Source: an uncultured Lachnospiraceae bacterium
GTDB lineage: Bacteria; Bacillota; Clostridia; Lachnospirales; Lachnospiraceae
Reading direction: 5' to 3'
Length of the DNA stretch: 8,880 bases
Assembly (NCBI GenBank): GCA_910578605.1
Contig: CAJTQG010000018.1
Location: 53,078-61,957 of the forward strand
Shown here: positions 5,280 to 8,880 of the stretch, one piece after another
Numbering within the stretch: position 1 is the first letter of the stretch
Layout: every line of letters begins with the position of its first letter
The notes under the pieces: generated by a model
What the model was told of the DNA's origin: nothing
The model's database searches: none
What the model saw: the letters and a program-made list of their open reading frames with translations, nothing else
Program-made: the position numbers and the translations under genes

Positions 5280-6302
5280 ATGTTACTACCAGTAGACTTA
5301 GAGTCAAAAGTTTTTAAAAGCGGTATAAATGGCTACGACAAAAAAGATGTAGATACATTTATGCTTGAGGTTCATGCAGATTATGATACACTTTATAAAG
5401 ATAATAATGAGCTTATGTCAAAGGTCGAGCATTTGACAGAGGCTCTTAATCAATATAAAGGGATTGAAAAATCATTGCAGCGAGCACTTGTGTTGGCACA
5501 GAAGGCTTCTGATGACGTCAAGGAACAGGCAAACCAACAGGCTAAATTAATAGAGGAGGAAGCCCGCTACAAGGCCAAAATGATTATTGCGGATGCAAAC
5601 ACTCAGCTTGACCAGATGCAGTCACAGACTCTCACTCTGCTTCGTCAATTTGAACTGTACAAGGCACAATACAAACAGCTTGTTAGTACACAGCTTGATA
5701 TATTGTCCGGCGATTCTTTTAATATTGATATGGCGAGATTTTCCAATCTTTCTCTGCCCCCTTCTCAAGATTTTGAAAAAGCAGCACAAGCTTCTTCACA
5801 AAATGATGAGACAGACGTACAAAACGAGGACCTCCAAGAAACCTATACAGAGCCACATGAATCGAAGGAAAGCATCAACAAAAATGAAGTAGAGCATAAA
5901 GCTTCTCATGGGGAAGGGGCATTTGAGAATATGGACGCTTCCTCCCATGCAGATGAAGACATTCAGATACAGGATTTGGATAAACAGTTAAATCAGTCAG
6001 AGCCAACAGAGCATATCTCATCTGACACTACAATACAGATAAAAATGAATCCTGAAAATATAGATACTGGGGATTCCCTAAATCCTCATTATGATGATAC
6101 GCCAAAGGAAAACACGGACTCCTCTAAAGAATATATGGCAGCAACAGGGGAAGATGGATTGTTGGCACCTATCACACGCCATACTACAAAAACAAAAAAC
6201 AACACTAAATCTCATTCAACAGACTCTCAAAAAGGCTATTATGATATGCTTTCTGAAATTTATGGTGACAAAGACAACAACAAAGAAGACCAGGAAGATT
6301 AA
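5280..6302 (+). CDS. divIVA: DivIVA domain cell division/polarity protein with long acidic C-terminal tail
   Basis: DivIVA proteins bind curved membrane at septa and poles and recruit partner proteins. The 340-aa product opens with the lipid-binding domain (about 1-35, LPVDLESKVFKSGINGYDKKDVDTFM-type), followed by a coiled coil (about 36-145) containing the conserved LVLAQKASDDVKEQA stretch (69-83) and TLLRQFELYKAQYKQL (118-133). In Bacillus DivIVA, loop residues Phe17 and Arg18 insert into the membrane; here the matching positions are Ile16 and Asn17. Beyond about 165 the protein becomes a low-complexity, acidic, Ser/Thr/Gln/Asn-rich tail of about 145 residues, then a short helix-like terminus with GYYDMLSEIYGD (near 319-330). 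Bacillus DivIVA is 164 aa, so the tail doubles the length. AAGGAG (5266-5271) lies 8 nt from the ATG. Confidence 0.94.
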   Translation: MLLPVDLESKVFKSGINGYDKKDVDTFMLEVHADYDTLYKDNNELMSKVEHLTEALNQYKGIEKSLQRALVLAQKASDDVKEQANQQAKLIEEEARYKAKMIIADANTQLDQMQSQTLTLLRQFELYKAQYKQLVSTQLDILSGDSFNIDMARFSNLSLPPSQDFEKAAQASSQNDETDVQNEDLQETYTEPHESKESINKNEVEHKASHGEGAFENMDASSHADEDIQIQDLDKQLNQSEPTEHISSDTTIQIKMNPENIDTGDSLNPHYDDTPKENTDSSKEYMAATGEDGLLAPITRHTTKTKNNTKSHSTDSQKGYYDMLSEIYGDKDNNKEDQED

Positions 6303-6315
6303 AAATAATCAAAAA

Positions 6316-6344
6316 TTGACATAAGACACTGTTTTCTATATAAA
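6316..6344 (+). promoter_or_regulatory. Near-consensus sigma-A promoter for lspA
   Basis: TTGACA (6316-6321), a 17-nt spacer and TATAAA (6339-6344) make this the best promoter in the window. The predicted start near 6351 leaves about 17 nt before the ATG at 6368, which is enough for GAGG (6358-6361), but only about 5 nt before the ATG at 6356. This favours the downstream start of lspA. Confidence 0.75.
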
Positions 6345-6367
6345 GTATTGGAGAAATGAGGATTACT

Positions 6368-6916
6368 ATGAAACAAAAAAAACTATCTATTTTGTTTTGG
6401 GATTTGATTTTGATGACTTTACTGATTAGTCTAGATCAATTCACAAAATATTTGATACAAACTCATCTTTACAATAAAAGCATAGATATTATAAAAGACG
6501 TTTTTGCTTTCACCTATTCCACAAACACAGGGGCTGCCTGGGGTATTTTATCAGGCAAAGTACACTTTTTTATTGTAGTCTGCTGTATCCTACTACCTGT
6601 TATTGGCTTTTTTTTGTATCAATGCATCTATGTAATCCAACATGCTGACATAGAACCAACATTAAAAAAGAAATTTATTTGGACACAATGCCTTTTTATA
6701 TTTTTATTGTCAGGCGCATGCGGCAACTTGATTGACCGAATACGCCTTGGCTATGTTATTGATTTTCTGGATTTTCAACTGATTCATTTTCCCATTTTCA
6801 ATGTGGCCGACTGTTATGTATCTATCAGCGTTATTTTGCTTGGCTTCCTCTTACTCTCTATGAAGGACGAGGAATTAACATTGTTAATGGTTAATACCAA
6901 AAAATCAAATACATGA
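6368..6916 (+). CDS. lspA: Lipoprotein signal peptidase (signal peptidase II)
   Basis: LspA is the membrane aspartyl protease that removes signal peptides from lipid-modified prolipoproteins. From ATG 6368 the product is 182 aa, near the usual 150-180. Four hydrophobic segments are visible (about 8-25, 64-87, 104-121 and 145-166). Signature motifs, numbered from 6368, are DQFTKYLI (23-30), STNTGAAWG (51-59), GNLIDRI (119-125), the catalytic VIDFLD (Asp132) and FNVAD (Asp148). The alternative start at 6356 adds four residues but would leave almost no leader after the promoter at 6316-6344, while GAGG (6358-6361) sits 6 nt from 6368. A lysine- and serine-rich C-terminal tail follows the last membrane segment. 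It is in the same order as in Bacillus, before the RluD-type gene, but ileS is missing between divIVA and lspA. Confidence 0.96.
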   Translation: MKQKKLSILFWDLILMTLLISLDQFTKYLIQTHLYNKSIDIIKDVFAFTYSTNTGAAWGILSGKVHFFIVVCCILLPVIGFFLYQCIYVIQHADIEPTLKKKFIWTQCLFIFLLSGACGNLIDRIRLGYVIDFLDFQLIHFPIFNVADCYVSISVILLGFLLLSMKDEELTLLMVNTKKSNT

Positions 6917-6984
6917 ATAATCTCTAAACTATAAATAACTATAACCCAATTATATATATTGTGAAGATAGGATTGATATTAAGC

Positions 6985-7917
6985 ATGAACCAAGATATAA
7001 ATGTTCAAACCCCAGCTTTATATTGTGTGGAAGAACAGTATGCCGGTATCCGTATAGATAAAATATTACAAGCTATTTATCCAGACAAAACAAGAAGTTA
7101 TTTTCAAAAGCTCATTGAAGCTCAGCAGGTAACTTTAAATAATAAAGCATGTAAGGTCAGTACAAAACCAAATTTAGGCGATACCATTGCTGTTCATTTT
7201 CCCCAACCTGTTCCCCTTAATATTCAACCGGAGAATATTCCATTAGACATCTTATATGAAGATGAGGATATTATTATAGTCAACAAACCTAAAGGAATGG
7301 TTGTCCATCCTGCATGCGGACACATGGATGGTACATTGGTAAATGCTTTACTGTATCATTGCCAAAATCAGCTCTCAGGTATCAACGGCGTATTAAGACC
7401 AGGTATTGTTCACCGGATTGACAAAGATACTACAGGTTCTATAATTGCCTGCAAAACCGATTTTGCACACCAAGCTATTGCCAATCAATTGAAAGAACAT
7501 AGCATTACACGCAAGTATCAGGCAATCGTCCATGGTATGATAAAGGAGGACGGCACAGTCAGTGCACCTATCGGACGCCATCCAATGGAACGAAAAAAAA
7601 TGGCTGTGAATGAAAAAAATGGAAAACCAGCAACCACCCACTATCATGTATTGCAGCATTTCCATAAGTACACTTACATACAATGTCAATTAGAGACTGG
7701 GCGAACCCATCAAATACGAGTGCATATGGCAAGTATCTCTCATCCTCTGTTGGGAGATAGCCTCTATGGTCCATCAAAAACTCCATTTTCTTTGGAAGGA
7801 CAATGCCTTCACGCTAAAACTATTGGAATTATCCATCCTAGAACCAACCAATATTTGGAAGTAGAAGCACCATTACCAGAATATTTTACAAATCTACTAA
7901 AAAAATTATCAACTTAA
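6985..7917 (+). CDS. rluD: RluA/RluD family 23S rRNA pseudouridine synthase
   Basis: The enzyme isomerises uridine to pseudouridine in large-subunit rRNA. Numbered from ATG 6985 (310 aa), it has an N-terminal S4 domain (about 20-72, GIRIDKILQ and SYFQKLI) and a catalytic domain with ILYEDEDIIIVNKPKGMVVHP (89-109), RPGIVHRIDKDTTG (138-151) carrying the catalytic Asp146, and LETGRTHQIRVHM (236-248) with HPLLGDSLYG (253-262). Length and domain order are normal for RluD (Bacillus YlyB). A GTG at 6961 would add eight residues but has no ribosome binding site; AGGA (6969-6972) lies 12 nt before 6985, which is acceptable though long. The gap from lspA is 68 nt with no clear promoter, so it probably rides on the lspA transcript. 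The exact target uridines are unknown. Confidence 0.95.
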   Translation: MNQDINVQTPALYCVEEQYAGIRIDKILQAIYPDKTRSYFQKLIEAQQVTLNNKACKVSTKPNLGDTIAVHFPQPVPLNIQPENIPLDILYEDEDIIIVNKPKGMVVHPACGHMDGTLVNALLYHCQNQLSGINGVLRPGIVHRIDKDTTGSIIACKTDFAHQAIANQLKEHSITRKYQAIVHGMIKEDGTVSAPIGRHPMERKKMAVNEKNGKPATTHYHVLQHFHKYTYIQCQLETGRTHQIRVHMASISHPLLGDSLYGPSKTPFSLEGQCLHAKTIGIIHPRTNQYLEVEAPLPEYFTNLLKKLST

Positions 7918-7927
7918 CATAATTTTT
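7901..7927 (+). terminator. Weak AT-only hairpin at the 3' end of the rluD-type gene
   Basis: AAAAATTAT (7901-7909) and ATAATTTTT (7919-7927) are perfect 9-bp arms around a 9-nt loop that holds the stop codon. The stem is entirely A-T, so any termination would be poor. It is the only candidate between this gene and the promoter that follows. Confidence 0.2.
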
Positions 7928-7948
7928 GTGCTTTTTATCTTAATCTTA

Positions 7949-7957
7949 TGATATAAT
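7949..7957 (+). promoter_or_regulatory. Extended -10 promoter for the cytidylate-kinase-like gene
   Basis: TGATATAAT is a perfect TATAAT (7952-7957) with the TGn extension. A -35 is not clear (TGCTTT at 7929-7934 at 17 nt), which is common where the -10 is extended. The predicted start near 7964 gives a leader of about 165 nt before the gene at 8130. Confidence 0.55.
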
Positions 7958-7964
7958 TAAAGAA

Positions 7965-8066
7965 ATGATATTTTTTTATGATGATGTAAAGCATTCATAT
8001 ATTACTTTGACTTATTACTTAATAGATTAGATGAACATATTGCAAGCAAATTGTGAAGCAAGCTAG
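7965..8066 (+). other. Two abutting short upstream ORFs in the 165-nt leader
   Basis: ATG 7965 opens a 21-codon frame (MIFFYDDVKHSYITLTYYLI and Asp) that ends in TAG at 8028-8030; ATG 8031 follows with no gap and opens an 11-codon frame ending at 8066. Neither has a ribosome binding site. The first would be nearly leaderless from the predicted transcription start. They may be chance; the leader otherwise holds only direct repeats of ATTGTGA (8050-8056 and 8067-8073) and GCAAGC. Confidence 0.15.
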
Positions 8067-8129
8067 ATTGTGATATTTCATAAGTATAATCAAAGTGATA
8101 ATATACTACGAGAAATGAGGTTTGATAAT

Positions 8130-8753
8130 ATGGACAAAAAAGTGATAATAACAATCGGACGTCAATTTGGCAGTGGTGGACGAGAAATTGGGCAAAAATT
8201 ATCTGAAAAATTGGGCATTTCCTTTTATGATAAAGAATTGTTGGCCATGGCCTCTAAGGAAAGCGGTCTGTGTGAAGAAATTTTTCAATTACATGATGAG
8301 AAGCCTACAAACAGTTTCCTATATTCTTTAGTGATGGATACATACTCTATGAGCTATGCGTCCCAACATTATGTAGATATGCCAATCAACCAAAAAGTAT
8401 TTTTGGCACAGTTTGATTCCATCAAAAAGCTTGCTGAAAAAGAATCCTGTGTAATTGTAGGCCGCTGTGCAGACTACGCATTGGAAGACAGAGACGACAT
8501 GGTTAGCATATTTATTCACAGTGATATGGATACCCGCATCAAACGCATCAGCGAAAGCTACAATTTAAAAAACAATGCCGCTAAGGACTTAATAATCAAA
8601 ACAGATAAAAAACGTGCCAATTACTATAATTATTACACAAACAAAAAATGGGGAGATTCCCGCAGTTATCATATGTGCATTAACAGCAATATATTAGGAA
8701 TTGATAAAACTGTAGATGTTATAATAGACTATATACAAGAGAAATTTAAATAA
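8130..8753 (+). CDS. Cytidylate kinase-like family protein
   Basis: This 207-aa cytosolic protein belongs to the cytidylate kinase-like P-loop family (Cytidylate_kin2 type), whose substrate is not settled. Numbered from ATG 8130, the phosphate loop is GRQFGSGGREIG (10-21), followed by LGISFYDKELL (28-38), IVGRCADYAL (109-118), IFIHSD (127-132), and the family end DKKRANYYNYYTNKKWGD (159-176) with INSNILGI (184-191). The usual Walker A lysine is replaced (GSGGR where nucleoside monophosphate kinases have GSGKG), a feature of this family. The start at 8130 has TGAGG (8116-8120) 9 nt upstream; the frame runs open to a GTG at 8070, but that has no ribosome binding site and would add 20 unlike residues. 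It stands as a single-gene unit between its own promoter and a strong terminator. Nothing ties it directly to the division genes. Confidence 0.9.
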   Translation: MDKKVIITIGRQFGSGGREIGQKLSEKLGISFYDKELLAMASKESGLCEEIFQLHDEKPTNSFLYSLVMDTYSMSYASQHYVDMPINQKVFLAQFDSIKKLAEKESCVIVGRCADYALEDRDDMVSIFIHSDMDTRIKRISESYNLKNNAAKDLIIKTDKKRANYYNYYTNKKWGDSRSYHMCINSNILGIDKTVDVIIDYIQEKFK

Positions 8754-8770
8754 TCTAAATTTTATTTTTT

Positions 8771-8849
8771 AACCTCATATCTGAACTTTAACTGTTTACA
8801 ATATGATTTAACCATTGTAAAAGTTATATTTCAGATATGAGGTTTTTAT
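8771..8849 (+). terminator. Long-stem intrinsic terminator
   Basis: AACCTCATATCTGAA (8771-8785) pairs perfectly over 15 bp with TTCAGATATGAGGTT (8830-8844). Inside, AACT (8790-8793) pairs with AGTT (8822-8825) and TTTACAAT (8795-8802) with ATTGTAAA (8814-8821), leaving an 11-nt loop. A T-tract (8843-8847) follows on the plus strand, so it suits termination of the kinase-like gene 17 nt upstream. On the minus strand the stem is followed by A residues, so it is one-directional. At 74 nt with 27 bp it is much longer than a typical terminator. Confidence 0.75.
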
Positions 8850-8863
8850 ATGTAAGTTTTCAT

Positions 8864-8869
8864 TGACAT
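8864..8869 (+). promoter_or_regulatory. Possible -35 box of the next gene at the window edge
   Basis: TTGACA matches the consensus exactly and lies just after the terminator. Its -10 box would fall beyond base 8880, so it cannot be tested here. Confidence 0.25.
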
Positions 8870-8880
8870 TTTCCTAAAAT

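Noticed and set aside
5587..5892. 101-codon plus-strand frame inside divIVA
   Set aside because: It is a frame-shifted reading of the DivIVA coding sequence with no start signal.
6297..6310. GATTA/TAATC hairpin at the divIVA stop as a terminator
   Set aside because: The stem is 5 bp, almost all A-T, and is followed by A residues, not T.
6932..6960. TATATT before the RluD-type gene as a -10 box
   Set aside because: No -35 is found at the proper distance and the stretch is simple AT repeat.
7393..7689. 98-codon minus-strand frame opposite the RluD-type gene
   Set aside because: It lies wholly within a gene that has all its catalytic motifs, and has no ribosome binding site.
8007..8033. TTGACT with TAGATG as a second promoter for the kinase-like gene
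   Set aside because: The spacer is 15 nt and the -10 is poor; the extended -10 at 7949-7957 is much better.

Overview
The window comes from an AT-rich, low-GC Gram-positive chromosome. Protein content and gene order point to Clostridia, most likely Lachnospiraceae: a RodA-type gene followed by mgsA, then an HlyD-like gene, yggS, sepF, ylmH, divIVA, lspA and an RluD-type gene. The family assignment is inferred from gene order and recalled protein resemblance. No genus can be fixed from the sequence alone.

Layout. (1) 1-1129: the 3' end of a FtsW/RodA/SpoVE glycosyltransferase gene, tightly coupled to mgsA (methylglyoxal synthase). (2) 1130-1636: a convergent gap holding a very long imperfect hairpin, a small minus-strand DUF378 membrane protein gene, and a divergent gap with a plus-strand promoter, a nested inverted repeat and an ATG-TAA start-stop element. 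(3) 1637-6302: an envelope and division block made of an HlyD-like membrane-anchored protein, YggS (PLP homeostasis), SepF (FtsZ membrane anchor), YlmH (S4-domain ribosome-associated factor) and DivIVA with a long acidic tail. This matches the Bacillus ylmD-ylmE-sepF-ylmG-ylmH-divIVA region, except that ylmD and ylmG are absent and an HlyD-like gene lies upstream of yggS. (4) 6316-7917: lspA, behind its own near-consensus promoter, then an RluD-family pseudouridine synthase. (5) 7918-8880: a 212-nt leader with an extended -10 promoter, a cytidylate-kinase-like gene, and a 74-nt hairpin ending in a T-tract that closes the unit.

Functionally, most of the window is about cell shape, division and envelope upkeep (RodA, SepF, DivIVA, LspA, HlyD-like protein), with translation and metabolic genes interleaved (YlmH, RluD, YggS, MgsA). 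I found no mobile element, CRISPR array, rRNA or tRNA, and no clear sign of recent transfer. I see no convincing wholly new system. The best leads are the HlyD-like protein with no transporter partner in the division cluster, a Glu at the catalytic Asp position of MgsA, two long structured intergenic hairpins, and a DivIVA whose membrane-insertion residues differ from the Bacillus protein.
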